DNA from: Bifidobacterium jacchi
GTDB taxonomy: Bacteria > Actinomycetota > Actinomycetes > Actinomycetales > Bifidobacteriaceae
Direction: 5' to 3'
Length of the DNA: 42,333 nt
Assembly (NCBI RefSeq): GCF_009078285.1
Contig: NZ_RQSP01000001.1
Location: forward strand, 106,986 to 149,318
The notes below the pieces were generated by a model. That model had not been told where the DNA came from and did no database searches. It worked only from the letters and a program-made list of their open reading frames with translations. Below, piece after piece: positions 9,940 to 18,565 of this stretch; within the stretch, counting starts at the first letter, position 1; every line of letters begins with the position of its first letter. Both the position numbers and the translations under genes were made by a program.

Positions 9940-10407
9940 ATGCCTGCACTGCAAAGTTCCATCGACGCCATCCGCATCGCCGCAGCGGCGGCCGACCGTA
10001 TGAAGGCCACCGACATCATCGCCTTCGACGTGACCGAACCGCTCGCCATCACCGACATCATGATGATCGCGACCGCGCTCAACGAGCGCCAGGTGCTCGC
10101 GGTCGCCGAGGAGATCGAAAAGGACCTCTATCTCAAATGCGATCGCCGCCAGCCGCGCTCGCGCGAGGGACTGACCGAGGGGCAGTGGGTGCTGCTCGAC
10201 TACGGCGACTTCATCATCCACGTCATGCATCGCGAGTCCCGCGACTTCTACGGTCTCGAACGACTCTGGAAGGACTGCCCGACCATCGATCTGGAATTGG
10301 CGCATCCCGAACCGTCGGCCACCGAATCAGGCGATGCAGCCGCCAACGACGACACCGACCCGACCGCCCAGCAATCCGTATCCGTGGAATCCCCGGTGCA
10401 ATCATGA
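9940..10407 (+). CDS. rsfS: Ribosomal silencing factor RsfS (Iojap family)
   Basis: Binds protein uL14 on the 50S subunit and blocks subunit joining when nutrients are scarce. It has 155 residues. The DUF143/RsfS core is in the first 115 residues, with TDIIAFDVTEPLAITDIMMI, EGLTEGQWVLLDYGD, HVMHRESRDFYGLERLW. The last 35 or so residues are an Asp/Thr/Ser-rich tail, common in actinobacterial copies. It overlaps the next gene by 4 nt (ATGA), so the histidine phosphatase is translationally coupled to it, an arrangement often seen for RsfS. Confidence 0.93.
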   Translation: MPALQSSIDAIRIAAAAADRMKATDIIAFDVTEPLAITDIMMIATALNERQVLAVAEEIEKDLYLKCDRRQPRSREGLTEGQWVLLDYGDFIIHVMHRESRDFYGLERLWKDCPTIDLELAHPEPSATESGDAAANDDTDPTAQQSVSVESPVQS

Positions 10408-11102
10408 CGCACGTCCATGCGATCATCGTGGTGCGTCACGGTCGCACCGCGTACAATGCACAGCACCGGTTTCAGGGGCAGATCGACATCGAACTGGACG
10501 AAACCGGTCGCTGGCAGGCGCAACGCACGGCCGACGCCCTGACCCGGCTGTATGTGGACGGCATGCCGAGTGTCACCGATCGCATCGTCGTCTCGTCGGA
10601 CCTGAGCCGGGCGAGCCAGACCGCTCATGCGTTCGCCGATCGCTTCGGTCTTGACGTGCATCTCGATGAGCGGGTGCGCGAGCGCAGCTTCGGCCAGTGG
10701 GAGGGGCGTATTCTCGCCGATCTGGCCAAGCAGTACCCGCAGGATTACCGGTCGTGGGCAGAATTCCGGGGCGGCGAGCTCAACCATGGCGCCGAACCCA
10801 AGGCGCACGTCGGCGCTCGCGGCGTTGCGGCCCTGACCGATTGGGCGGCTCGCGGCGACGAACACACCGATCTGTATGTGTTTTCGCACGGCGCATGGAT
10901 CTCGCAGACCCTGCAGACGCTGACCGGCATGAATCTCGCCCAGCCCGACTATGCCGGACTGGTGTCCATGCGCAACGCGCACTGGGCTCGACTGACGCCT
11001 CTTGAGCTGCCCGGCCATCCATTGCGCTGGAGGCTGGCGGATTACGATCATGGCCCCGCCGAGGCCGATACGCCGGCATGGGAGCATCCGTTCGACGACT
11101 GA
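10404..11102 (+). CDS. Histidine phosphatase (phosphoglycerate mutase-like)
   Basis: 232-residue member of the histidine phosphatase superfamily. The phosphohistidine motif VVRHGRTAYN lies near residues 8-17, the conserved acid is in RVRERSFGQWEG, and the second catalytic His is in FSHGAWIS. In actinobacteria a gene of this type often follows rsfS and may dephosphorylate small phosphoesters rather than act in glycolysis; the substrate here is unknown. The ATG at 10404 overlaps the rsfS stop. A bidirectional terminator lies 55 bp downstream. Confidence 0.9.
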   Translation: MTHVHAIIVVRHGRTAYNAQHRFQGQIDIELDETGRWQAQRTADALTRLYVDGMPSVTDRIVVSSDLSRASQTAHAFADRFGLDVHLDERVRERSFGQWEGRILADLAKQYPQDYRSWAEFRGGELNHGAEPKAHVGARGVAALTDWAARGDEHTDLYVFSHGAWISQTLQTLTGMNLAQPDYAGLVSMRNAHWARLTPLELPGHPLRWRLADYDHGPAEADTPAWEHPFDD

Positions 11103-11156
11103 GCTTCGTCGGCAAACCTGGCTGGCAAAGCTCACCCAATCGGCCCATTCAATATG

Positions 11157-11192
11157 ATTTCGCCCGCGCCGAATGACCGACGCGGGCGAAAT
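11157..11192. terminator. Bidirectional Rho-independent terminator between the glmU operon and prs
   Basis: Perfect 12-bp arms ATTTCGCCCGCG and CGCGGGCGAAAT around a 12-nt loop. The A/T ends give a short T-tract on both strands. It lies between convergent genes. Confidence 0.85.
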
Positions 11193-11275
11193 CTGTAATA
11201 CCGACAGTAATACCGTCTGTGATACCGTCTGCGGCATCTCAGGCAATGCCTACAGCGACCATGTCAGGGACCATC

Positions 11276-12298
11276 TCAGGCGAACAGGAAGCCCTGACCG
11301 TGATGCTCGGGGTACGTCTCGAACAGACGGGCGACGGAGCCGTCCTCGAACACGGCCTGAATGGCGCTGGCAAGCAGCGGCGCGATCGACAGCACCGTGA
11401 GACCGTCCCAGCGCTTCTCCTCGGGAATCGGCACGGTATCGGTGAGCACCACCTCGCGCGCGCCGCACTCCTTGAGACGTTCGACGGCCGGACCGGAGAG
11501 CACGCCGTGCGTGGCGACCACGGTGACCGACTTCGCCCCCGCCTCGTCAAGCACATGGCATGCGCCCGCAATGGTGCCGGCCGTATCGATCAGATCGTCG
11601 ACCAGCACGCAGTCCTTGCCGGCGACATCGCCGACGACGCGGTTGGCGACCGCCTTGTTCGGACGGGTGATGTCGCGCGTCTTGTGCACGAAGGCGAGCG
11701 GGCCGCCGCCGAGACGCTGCGCCCACTGCTCGGCCACACGGATGCGGCCGGCATCGGGAGAGACGACGGTGACGTTGTCCAGCTGATTCGAGAACCGGTC
11801 GCGAATGTAGTCCACCAGCACCGGCATGGCGATGAGATGGTCGACCGGGCCATCGAAGAATCCCTGCGACTGCGCGGCATGCAGATCGACGCTCATGATG
11901 CGGTCCGCACCGGCGGTCTTGAGCAGATCGAACACCAGACGGCAGGAGATGGGCTCACGGCCACGGTGCTTCTTGTCCTGACGCGAATAGCCCAGCAACG
12001 GGCACACGGCGGTGATGGAGCGGGCCGAGGCGCGCTTGAGCGCGTCGATCATGATGAGCTGTTCCATGATCGACTTGTTCACCGGGTATGCATGGGGCTG
12101 CAGCACGAACACGTCGGCGCCACGCACCGATTCGGTGTATCGCACGTACATCTCGCCGTTCGCGAAATCATATGCAGTGGTTTCCAGAATATCGATGCCC
12201 AGCTGCTCGGCGACATCCGCCGCGAGCTTGGGATGGGTACGACCGGTCACCAGGATGAGGTTCTTATCGGGCTTTCCTTCAAGGATTGCGCTCACCAT
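11276..12298 (-). CDS. prs: Ribose-phosphate pyrophosphokinase (PRPP synthase)
   Basis: Transfers diphosphate from ATP to ribose 5-phosphate to make PRPP for purines, pyrimidines, His, Trp and NAD. It has 340 residues. Key motifs are NGEMYVRYTESVRG, the ATP-binding region GYSRQDKKHRGREPIS, the divalent-cation site DLHAAQSQGFF, and the PRPP-binding loop VLVDDLIDTAGT. The substrate it supplies is used downstream of nadD in NAD synthesis, but prs is a separate unit. The start codon ATG at 12298 is followed by MVSAIL. It is monocistronic by context: terminator downstream, large non-coding island upstream. Confidence 0.95.
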   Translation of the reverse strand: MVSAILEGKPDKNLILVTGRTHPKLAADVAEQLGIDILETTAYDFANGEMYVRYTESVRGADVFVLQPHAYPVNKSIMEQLIMIDALKRASARSITAVCPLLGYSRQDKKHRGREPISCRLVFDLLKTAGADRIMSVDLHAAQSQGFFDGPVDHLIAMPVLVDYIRDRFSNQLDNVTVVSPDAGRIRVAEQWAQRLGGGPLAFVHKTRDITRPNKAVANRVVGDVAGKDCVLVDDLIDTAGTIAGACHVLDEAGAKSVTVVATHGVLSGPAVERLKECGAREVVLTDTVPIPEEKRWDGLTVLSIAPLLASAIQAVFEDGSVARLFETYPEHHGQGFLFA

Positions 12299-12580
12299 AT
12301 CTCCAAACGTTCGGATTCGCTGAAGTGACTGCCCTCATAGTAACCGGCAACGCAGACCGTGCCGCCCATCGCGTGTTCACCCGGCATTCACCTAGCGGTC
12401 TGGCGCGTAAATGACCGAAGGAGTCGACTTCTCTCGGCTGGATTTGTCGCCCGGCCACCTCACGGGTGGGTGGAACGCAACGCTGTGCCCAGCCTGCCTC
12501 AAATACTGTGCAGCAGCCTGCTGCGGCGCCACCCTGATCCGGCACTCGTGATCCGGTGCCCGTCTGCTTCGGCATCTGAT

Positions 12581-12792
12581 CTTGTCACGCGGCGCAATAA
12601 TCGCGCATTTTCGCGTCGCGTGACAAGCCGCCGAAACCAGCCGGATCAGACCGCTTTGCATAATGGCGGAATTCCGCCGTTTGTCACAAGAGCGATTTGT
12701 CACGCGACGCGTTTTAGGCGGATTTTTGCGCCGCGTGACAATACCGCCTGTCACGCGGCGTGAAAAAGGGACAAAAACGCGTCGCGTGACAA
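12581..12792. repeat. Array of three inverted pairs of a TGTCACGCGRCG motif
   Basis: Six copies in alternating orientation form three hairpins: 12581-12594 with 12614-12627, 12697-12710 with 12728-12741, and 12749-12761 with 12779-12792. The left arm reads TTGTCACGCGGCG or TTGTCACGCGACG, the right arm its complement, CGYCGCGTGACA. Loops are about 17-19 nt and AT-richer. A perfect palindrome GGCGGAATTCCGCC lies between the first two (12665-12678). The sequence is a repeated binding-site or structured-RNA array by appearance; the function is unknown. Confidence 0.85.
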
Positions 12793-12989
12793 GCAGGCAC
12801 GGGCAAGCGGACGCGGGCAAACGCAAGCAACGAGCTCTCGCTTTGCTCCCCAGGCAACGCCATTGCGCAGCACGAGAAGCATCACCCCTCGTACCGTCAA
12901 CCGCCCCGCACGCGGAACATCGTCACACAGTTAGTCACAAGGCGATCCCTTGTCCTGTGTCCCGTTTCCGTGTGTCCCGTTTCCTATTC

Positions 12990-13099
12990 GCGCAAGAGAA
13001 TCTCGAAACAACGCCTGAGCTCGAGAAAACCTTGCGCCGGGACAGCGCTTCGCGCAAAGATCTTACGAACTCAACGATCTTTCCGAGAAATCCTTGCGC
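12990..13099. repeat. Two 48-bp inverted-repeat units (GCGCAAG family)
   Basis: Units at 12990-13037 and 13052-13099, each opening with GCGCAAG or GCGCAAA and closing with CCTTGCGC. They are separated by the 14-nt linker CGGGACAGCGCTTC. The same units and a near-identical linker occur at 41580-41749. Confidence 0.9.
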
Positions 13100-13128
13100 T
13101 AACAAAGACCCTCTCTCGCCCCTCTCCG

Positions 13129-13158
13129 GTGCCCCATCATCTGACCCACGAAAACAGC
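13129..13158 (+). repeat. 30-bp conserved core shared with 41508-41537
   Basis: Begins GTGCCCCATCATCTG and ends CACGAAAACAGC. The copy at 41508-41537 is inverted and differs at 2 of 30 positions. It lies 29 bp beyond the second 48-bp unit. Confidence 0.9.
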
Positions 13159-13451
13159 TGAAGTCCCCGGTTGTTGCATCACGTACCACCGTTCTGCACC
13201 ACCGCTCTGCTGACACCACCGCCCTGCTCACATCATGGCAATCATCCAGACAACATTCAGGCAAAAGCGTTGGAAAATGGCGTATCCGTTGAAGAACGAA
13301 CCGTCTTTCGGCCCGCGTCGCGGGTCGGCTTGCACGGCAATCAGAGACGCGCTGCGCGATGCACAATCAGTGTCGATACGCAATCAGTGTCAATGTGTCA
13401 ATGCGCAATCAGCGACGATGCGAATCCAGCGATGCAGCCAGCGGTACGAGA

Positions 13452-14234
13452 TCAGCGGTACAGTCCGTGCTTGCCGATGTATTGGACCACGCCGTCCGGC
13501 ACGAGATACCACACCGGCTCGCCATGCTCGGCGCGGCGCCGCACATCCGTCGAGGAGATCGCCAACGCCGGAATCTCCAGCGAATCGACGCGCCCCTCGG
13601 GAAGCCGCACGCCGGACGGGGAGGAATACCCCGGCCGCGTGACCGCGACGAAATGCGCAAGATCCCACATCAGCTCGGCGTCCTTCCACTGCATGATCTC
13701 GGCCACCGCGTCGGCGCCGGTGATGAAGAACAGCTCGGCTTCGGGGTGCTGTGTGCGGATGTCGCGCAGCGTGTCGATCGTGTACGTGACGCCCGGACGA
13801 TCGATATCGACCCGCGAGACCGTGAACTTCGGGTTCGACGCGGTGGCGATCACCGTCATCAGATAGCGGTCCTCGGCGTTGGTGACGTGCTTGTCGAGCT
13901 TGAAGACCGGCCGGCCGGTGGGCACGAAGATCACCTCGTCGAGGTCATAGACCCACGCCACTTCGGATGCGGCGACCAGATGCCCGTTGTGAATGGGATC
14001 GAACGTGCCGCCCATGATGCCGATGCGCGGCGTCGAATGCCAGTTGCCCCTCGTGGAGCGTCTGGCGGCGGCGCCGGGCGTCGATGCGAGAGGGACGCTG
14101 CCGGTGCCGTCGGACAGATCGGACATGCGGCGGGCACCTCCCGCAGGGGTTTCGCCCGGCATGGCGTCGGACTGCGACTGCCTCCACGCGGTCTGCGGCC
14201 CGTTCGCCGACTCGCCACGGTCGCTGGGGTTCAC
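13452..14234 (-). CDS. nadD: Nicotinate-nucleotide adenylyltransferase
   Basis: Adenylates nicotinate mononucleotide to deamido-NAD in NAD synthesis. It has 260 residues. The nucleotidyltransferase motif [15 protein letters not shown] starts near residue 72, and the C-terminal ISSTDVRRR motif is present. About 65 low-complexity residues precede the catalytic domain. The start is GTG at 14234, overlapping the previous stop (GTGA) and preceded by AGGGAGG at a 7-nt spacing, which supports the long N-terminus; internal Met codons could give a shorter form. It is the last gene of the proA-unknown-nadD run. Confidence 0.94.
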   Translation of the reverse strand: MNPSDRGESANGPQTAWRQSQSDAMPGETPAGGARRMSDLSDGTGSVPLASTPGAAARRSTRGNWHSTPRIGIMGGTFDPIHNGHLVAASEVAWVYDLDEVIFVPTGRPVFKLDKHVTNAEDRYLMTVIATASNPKFTVSRVDIDRPGVTYTIDTLRDIRTQHPEAELFFITGADAVAEIMQWKDAELMWDLAHFVAVTRPGYSSPSGVRLPEGRVDSLEIPALAISSTDVRRRAEHGEPVWYLVPDGVVQYIGKHGLYR

Positions 14235-15040
14235 CGGACGACCTCCCTGTGATCGCCGACAGACGCGCCACCACTGTACGAACCGCCACTGGGGGTGTTG
14301 TCATTGTGGATGCCGCCGCTTGGGGCGCCATCACTCAGCGCGCCGCTGTGGTCGCCCCCACCTTGGGCATCGTCGTCGGCCTGTTCGGTCTCCTGTTCGA
14401 TCTGATCGGCCGTGGGATCGGTTTCCTGCGGATCGATCTTGCCCATGTCCTCGTCCCATTCCTCCTGCACGACGCGCCGGATCTCGGCGAATGTCGGCAG
14501 CAGGAATCCGGGCTGGTAGAGACGACGCACCTCGGCGACGCGCTCGGTAACTCGAATCAGCGTATCGGTCATCCCGTCGATGTCGTTCTCGCGCTCCATC
14601 GTCGAGAAGCGGCGAATGTACTGCTCCATGAGCGTGATCTGCTCGCGCACGACATCCAGCTGGGACTGGTCGAGATCGGTCACCTCCGGCGAATCCTCGT
14701 CGGGCCAGCCGATGAGCACCGCGTCGGCGTATTCGAGCGAGGCGCGCTGCGCTGCGGAGGCGATGCCGTCCTCGATCTGCACGAGGAACACGTATCTGAC
14801 GATGCTGAGCCGTTCGGCCGCAATGCGCAGACCGAGGCGGACGTCGGCGGTATCGACCTGAGGTGCGAGCGGCTTGTCGGCAAGCGGGAAGACCGTGGTC
14901 GAAGCCGCGGCTTCGGCAGGATCCTGCGCCGCATTGATCCGCTCCGCGTCGTTCATCGCCGCACCAGTCATCGCCGCATTCTCTAAGAACGCCGCATCGG
15001 GCTGTGCCGTACCGGGTTGCGTCTGCTGCGATTGCGTCAT
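14231..15040 (-). CDS. Conserved protein of unknown function between proA and nadD
   Basis: 269 residues, no family I can name. A central segment of about 150 residues (roughly 60-210) is predicted helical, with amphipathic stretches such as [20 protein letters not shown] and repeated hydrophobic heptads near [17 protein letters not shown]. Both ends are low-complexity: Gln/Ala-rich at the N-terminus, and Asp/Gly/Ser-rich at the C-terminus with repeated PSGG words. There is no signal peptide or membrane segment. The start at 15040 (MTQSQQ) overlaps the proA stop by 4 nt, with AGGTGAG upstream. Its own stop overlaps nadD, so all three are translationally coupled. Confidence 0.75.
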   Translation of the reverse strand: MTQSQQTQPGTAQPDAAFLENAAMTGAAMNDAERINAAQDPAEAAASTTVFPLADKPLAPQVDTADVRLGLRIAAERLSIVRYVFLVQIEDGIASAAQRASLEYADAVLIGWPDEDSPEVTDLDQSQLDVVREQITLMEQYIRRFSTMERENDIDGMTDTLIRVTERVAEVRRLYQPGFLLPTFAEIRRVVQEEWDEDMGKIDPQETDPTADQIEQETEQADDDAQGGGDHSGALSDGAPSGGIHNDNTPSGGSYSGGASVGDHREVVR

Positions 15041-16344
15041 CGTCTCACCTGTCCGCTTCCGTATCCGATCCATTTCGTCGTGGTCATCTCGCGCAGTCCC
15101 ATCGGGCCGCGGGCGTGCATCTTCTGGGTGGAGATGCCCAGTTCAGCACCAAATCCGAACACGCCGCCGTCGGTGAATCGGGTGGATGCGTTGACCATGA
15201 CGACGGCCGAATCGATACGCGCGGTGAACTCCTCGATCGCGCTGTAGTCCTCGGCGATGATCGATTCCGTATGACCGGTCGAATGCGCGTTGATGTGCTC
15301 GATCGCCGCATCGATCGAATCGACGACCTTCACGCCCATCGTCAACGCCAGATACTCGGTGTCCCAATCCTCGTCGGTCGCGGCGACCAGTCCCTCCCCC
15401 GCGGCAAGGCCGTCGATCGCGGCCTGATCGATGATGCCGTACGCCTCCTCATCCGCATGCAGTTCGACCCGGGCCTCGGCGAGCGCCGCGGCGATGGCCG
15501 GAAGGTAGGCGGATGCCACGTCACGGTGGATCAGCAGCTTTTCGGCCGCGTTGCACACGCCGACGCGCTGCGTCTTCGCATTGAGGATGATCGGGATGGC
15601 CTTGTCGAGGTCGGCGGAACGGTCGACGTAGATGTGCACGTTGCCGGCGCCGGTTTCGATCACCGGCACCTTCGAGTTGCGCACGACCGCCTGGATGAGT
15701 CCCGCTCCGCCGCGCGGCACGAGCACATCGATATGGCCGCGCGCCTCCATCATGGCGGTGGCGCCGTCGCGGCCGTATTCGTCGACGGTGTCCACGAGCG
15801 CCGGGTCGAAGCCGTGTTCGCCGAGCGCTTCGCGAATGACGGCGAGCGTGGCCGCATTGGTGCGCTCCGCCGCGTGCCCGCCGCGCAGCAGGGCCGCGTT
15901 GCCGGATTTGAGACATAGGCTCGCCACGTCGACGGTGACGTTCGGTCTTGCCTCGTAGATCATGCCGATCACGCCCATCGGCACTCTCGTCTGCGTCAGT
16001 CGCAGACCATTGGGCAGATTGTAGCCGCGTACGATCTCGCCGATCGGATCGGGCAGTGTGGCGACGTGACGCACGCCGATCGCGGCGGCGGCGACACGAG
16101 GCACGTCGAACAGCAGCCGGTCGAGTTTGCCAGCGTCCATGCCGGATTCGCGCGCCTCGATCATGTCGAGCTCATTGGCACCGGCGATCCGGTCGGCATG
16201 CGAGTCGAGCGCGTCGGCGATCGCATTCAGGAGTTCGTTCTTGGATTCGGCGTTCGCCCGCGCAAGCCGGCGCTGGGCGACGCCGGCCGCATCGGCCTTC
16301 GCGCACACGGTCTGGAACACCTCTGGACTCAGTTCATCGCTCAT
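15037..16344 (-). CDS. proA: Glutamate-5-semialdehyde dehydrogenase (gamma-glutamyl phosphate reductase)
   Basis: Second enzyme of proline synthesis; it reduces gamma-glutamyl phosphate with NADPH. It has 435 residues, normal length. Seen motifs include [27 protein letters not shown], the VPRGGAGLI region and the catalytic-Cys region [15 protein letters not shown], with [15 protein letters not shown] at the end. The start at 16344 (MSDELS) gives the family's usual N-terminus, but no strong Shine-Dalgarno is visible, and upstream in-frame ATGs near 16399-16404 cannot be excluded. It is divergent from thrC across about 140 bp. Confidence 0.94.
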   Translation of the reverse strand: MSDELSPEVFQTVCAKADAAGVAQRRLARANAESKNELLNAIADALDSHADRIAGANELDMIEARESGMDAGKLDRLLFDVPRVAAAAIGVRHVATLPDPIGEIVRGYNLPNGLRLTQTRVPMGVIGMIYEARPNVTVDVASLCLKSGNAALLRGGHAAERTNAATLAVIREALGEHGFDPALVDTVDEYGRDGATAMMEARGHIDVLVPRGGAGLIQAVVRNSKVPVIETGAGNVHIYVDRSADLDKAIPIILNAKTQRVGVCNAAEKLLIHRDVASAYLPAIAAALAEARVELHADEEAYGIIDQAAIDGLAAGEGLVAATDEDWDTEYLALTMGVKVVDSIDAAIEHINAHSTGHTESIIAEDYSAIEEFTARIDSAVVMVNASTRFTDGGVFGFGAELGISTQKMHARGPMGLREMTTTKWIGYGSGQVRR

Positions 16345-16483
16345 ACCAGTCAAGGGTAGCGCATCCCCGGACGCAACAGGCGCTTCTTCTCGACTCATCA
16401 TGCGGGAGCGCGTGCGTCCGCGCCCACGGCCCACGGTAGACTGAACGTTATCGTCCAGTTCCCGGCAGATTGAAGGATTCATC

Positions 16484-18001
16484 GTGACCACCACCTTCCA
16501 CTCCACGCGCAGCACCACTGACTCACTGACCTCCAAGCAGGCCATCCGCAAGGGCATCGCCGACGACGGCGGCCTGTTCGTGACCGACGCGCTCGGCTCG
16601 ACCAAGGTGGACATCGCGGATCTCGCCGGCCGCCCGTATCAGAGCATCGCCTACGACGTGCTGCATGCACTGCTGCCCGACTTCGGCGAGGACGAGCTCA
16701 GGGCCTGCATCGCCGAAGCCTATGGCGCGCAATGGTCCGACGAGCGGATCACGCCGTTGAAGCCGTTGGGCGACGACTACATCCTCGAACTGTTCAACGG
16801 TCCGACCTGCGCGTTCAAGGATGTGGCGCTGCAGATTCTGCCGCGGTTCATGGCGCGCACCACGCCCGCCGATGGCGGTGACGGCACCGGAGACGGCGCC
16901 GGGGATTCAGCCGAGAAGATCATGATTCTGACCGCCACCTCGGGTGACACCGGCAAGGCGGCGCTGGCCGGGTTCGCGGATGCGCCGGGCACCGCGATCA
17001 CCGTCTTCTACCCTCAAGGCAAGGTGAGCCAGGTCCAGGAGCTGCAGATGACCACGCAGGCCGGCTCGAATGTGAACGTCGCCGCCGTCGAGGGCAATTT
17101 CGACGACGCGCAGTCCGCGGTCAAGCGCATCTTCGGCGATAGGCAGCTCGCCGAGAAGCTCGCCGCCGACTCGCATGCGGTGCTTTCCTCCGCCAATTCA
17201 ATCAACGTGGGGCGTCTGGTGCCGCAGGTCGTCTATTATTTCTCCGCCTACGCGCAGCTGCTGGAGCAGCAGGTCATCAACGTCGGCGACGAGGTGGAGT
17301 TCGTGGTGCCGACCGGCAACTTCGGCGACATTCTGGCCGGCTACTACGCCAAGCTGCTGGGTCTGCCGGTCAAGCATCTGGTGGTGGCCTCCGACAAGAA
17401 CAACGTGCTGTTCGACTTCCTCACCACCGGCACGTACAACCGTCAGCGCCCGTTCTATCAGACGATCTCGCCGTCGATGGACATCCTCGTCTCCTCGAAC
17501 CTCGAGCGCATGCTGTACTACTTCTCCGAGGGCGACACGCGACTGATCTCGATGCTGATGAACGATCTGAAGAACTGGGGCACGTACGAGATCCCCGAGG
17601 ATCTGCTCGCCAAGATCCGCCAGCTGTTCGGCTGCGGCTGGGCGAACGAGGATCAGGTGCGCGCGATGATCGCCGACTGTTGGGAGGCGAACCGCTACGT
17701 CATCGACCCGCATACCGCATGCGCGTATTTCGTGGCGCAGCAGATGCCGCGCGATCCGCTCACCCCGCGCGTGATCCTCGCCACGGCAAGCCCGTACAAG
17801 TTCCCGCGCGTGGTGAACGAGTCGCTTGGCTTCGATGCGACCGGCACCGATTTCGACTGCATGGACGCGCTCTCGCGAGAGACCGGCACCACCGCGCCGG
17901 CCGCGCTGCGCGGGCTTGAGACCGCTGAAGTGCGGTTCACCAACGTGGTGCCGATCGACGGCATGGAACGTTTCGTGGCCAACGCAGCCAAGGCGTTGTA
18001 A
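16484..18001 (+). CDS. thrC: Threonine synthase
   Basis: PLP enzyme converting O-phosphohomoserine to threonine. It has 505 residues, the long (fungal and enterobacterial-like) type. The N-terminal block [17 protein letters not shown], the PLP-lysine motif [12 protein letters not shown], the phosphate-binding [11 protein letters not shown] and [16 protein letters not shown] are all present. The start is GTG at 16484, with GAAGGA six nt upstream. It is apparently monocistronic, ending 4 bp from the stop of the convergent DUF4160 gene. Confidence 0.95.
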   Translation: MTTTFHSTRSTTDSLTSKQAIRKGIADDGGLFVTDALGSTKVDIADLAGRPYQSIAYDVLHALLPDFGEDELRACIAEAYGAQWSDERITPLKPLGDDYILELFNGPTCAFKDVALQILPRFMARTTPADGGDGTGDGAGDSAEKIMILTATSGDTGKAALAGFADAPGTAITVFYPQGKVSQVQELQMTTQAGSNVNVAAVEGNFDDAQSAVKRIFGDRQLAEKLAADSHAVLSSANSINVGRLVPQVVYYFSAYAQLLEQQVINVGDEVEFVVPTGNFGDILAGYYAKLLGLPVKHLVVASDKNNVLFDFLTTGTYNRQRPFYQTISPSMDILVSSNLERMLYYFSEGDTRLISMLMNDLKNWGTYEIPEDLLAKIRQLFGCGWANEDQVRAMIADCWEANRYVIDPHTACAYFVAQQMPRDPLTPRVILATASPYKFPRVVNESLGFDATGTDFDCMDALSRETGTTAPAALRGLETAEVRFTNVVPIDGMERFVANAAKAL

Positions 18002-18005
18002 CCGC

Positions 18006-18278
18006 TCACCGATCGAAGTGAATATCCTCGCCGAATAATCTCGTCCAGGCATCGACGACTTCGTCGAAACCTCTGACGAGGGCCGCCTGAATCAGGCGGA
18101 TGTGTTTGGCGGGGATTTTCCCATGATTATGGGCCAGCGTCACGGTCCGATCCTCGTGTAGGACGAACCGGGCCATATCCCGCTGGTTTCCCCGCGCCAC
18201 ATGCACGTGCACGCCATGCTCACGATCCAACGTGCTGAAATAGATGGTGTATCCAGCGAGGAAGAACACCTCAGGCAT
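18006..18278 (-). CDS. DUF4160-like small protein
   Basis: 90 residues. It opens MPEVFFLAGYTIYFST and has the HGVHVHVARG block and the helix KHIRLIQAALV typical of DUF4160 proteins, which frequently sit beside a second small gene in toxin-antitoxin-like pairs. The start at 18278 overlaps the preceding gene by 8 nt; an upstream in-frame ATG at 18311 is less likely. The family assignment is from recognition of the pattern; the function is unproven. Confidence 0.75.
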   Translation of the reverse strand: MPEVFFLAGYTIYFSTLDREHGVHVHVARGNQRDMARFVLHEDRTVTLAHNHGKIPAKHIRLIQAALVRGFDEVVDAWTRLFGEDIHFDR

Positions 18279-18504
18279 TGGTGTATTCCCTGTCGATGGC
18301 GCGGAAATCATCGATCATCGGCTTCATCTTGCCGAACCAATGGTGAAGGAAGGACTCCCCCTCTTTGCCGAACGTGGACGACAGGATGTTGCCATCATCG
18401 TCCAATGTCGCCGTGCGGTCGAAGCCCAATTCGGAGACGACCATCGTGTCGTCGTCCCATTGGGTCTTGATCCCATCAATGATGAACACATTCTCCTCGG
18501 GCAT
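18271..18504 (-). CDS. Small acidic protein paired with the DUF4160 gene
   Basis: 77 residues, unrecognised. It opens MPEENVFIIDGIKTQWDDDT and contains Asp/Glu-rich beta-strand-like stretches and a C-terminal helix (HHWFGKMKPMIDDFRAI). Of the two adjacent ATGs (18507 and 18504), the second is favoured because AAGGAG then has a 6-nt spacing. It overlaps the DUF4160 start by 8 nt, so the two are one unit. The usual DUF4160 partner is DUF2442, which this does not clearly resemble. Possible antidote or partner, by position only. Confidence 0.7.
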   Translation of the reverse strand: MPEENVFIIDGIKTQWDDDTMVVSELGFDRTATLDDDGNILSSTFGKEGESFLHHWFGKMKPMIDDFRAIDREYTNA

Positions 18505-18565
18505 CATCGTCTCCTTTCCGTGGGAAGGAATGGACACTTTTATGATATGCCTTTCCCTCCCACAT

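Larger units (their letters stand above)
12299..13451. other. Gene-free island of hairpin repeats (first island)
   Basis: 1.15 kb between prs and nadD without a convincing gene. Open frames exist on both strands, but their translations are Arg/Thr/Cys-rich runs that follow the repeats (for example repeated Val-Thr-Arg-Arg). It probably contains the prs promoter near 12.34 kb. Within it are three hairpins at 12581-12792, the 48-bp units at 12990-13099, the 30-bp core at 13129-13158, three loose copies of CACCACCG-type words at 13185-13235, and short repeats of CAATCAG near 13360-13420. Confidence 0.75.

Noticed and set aside
8257..10305. Long minus-strand open frame across glmU and both tRNAs
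   Set aside because: It covers tRNA genes and the well-conserved glmU frame; its composition is that of an antisense frame in GC-rich DNA.
12359..13366. Several open frames of 100-209 codons in the first island
   Set aside because: The translations follow the hairpin repeats on both strands, with no start signals and no recognisable protein features.
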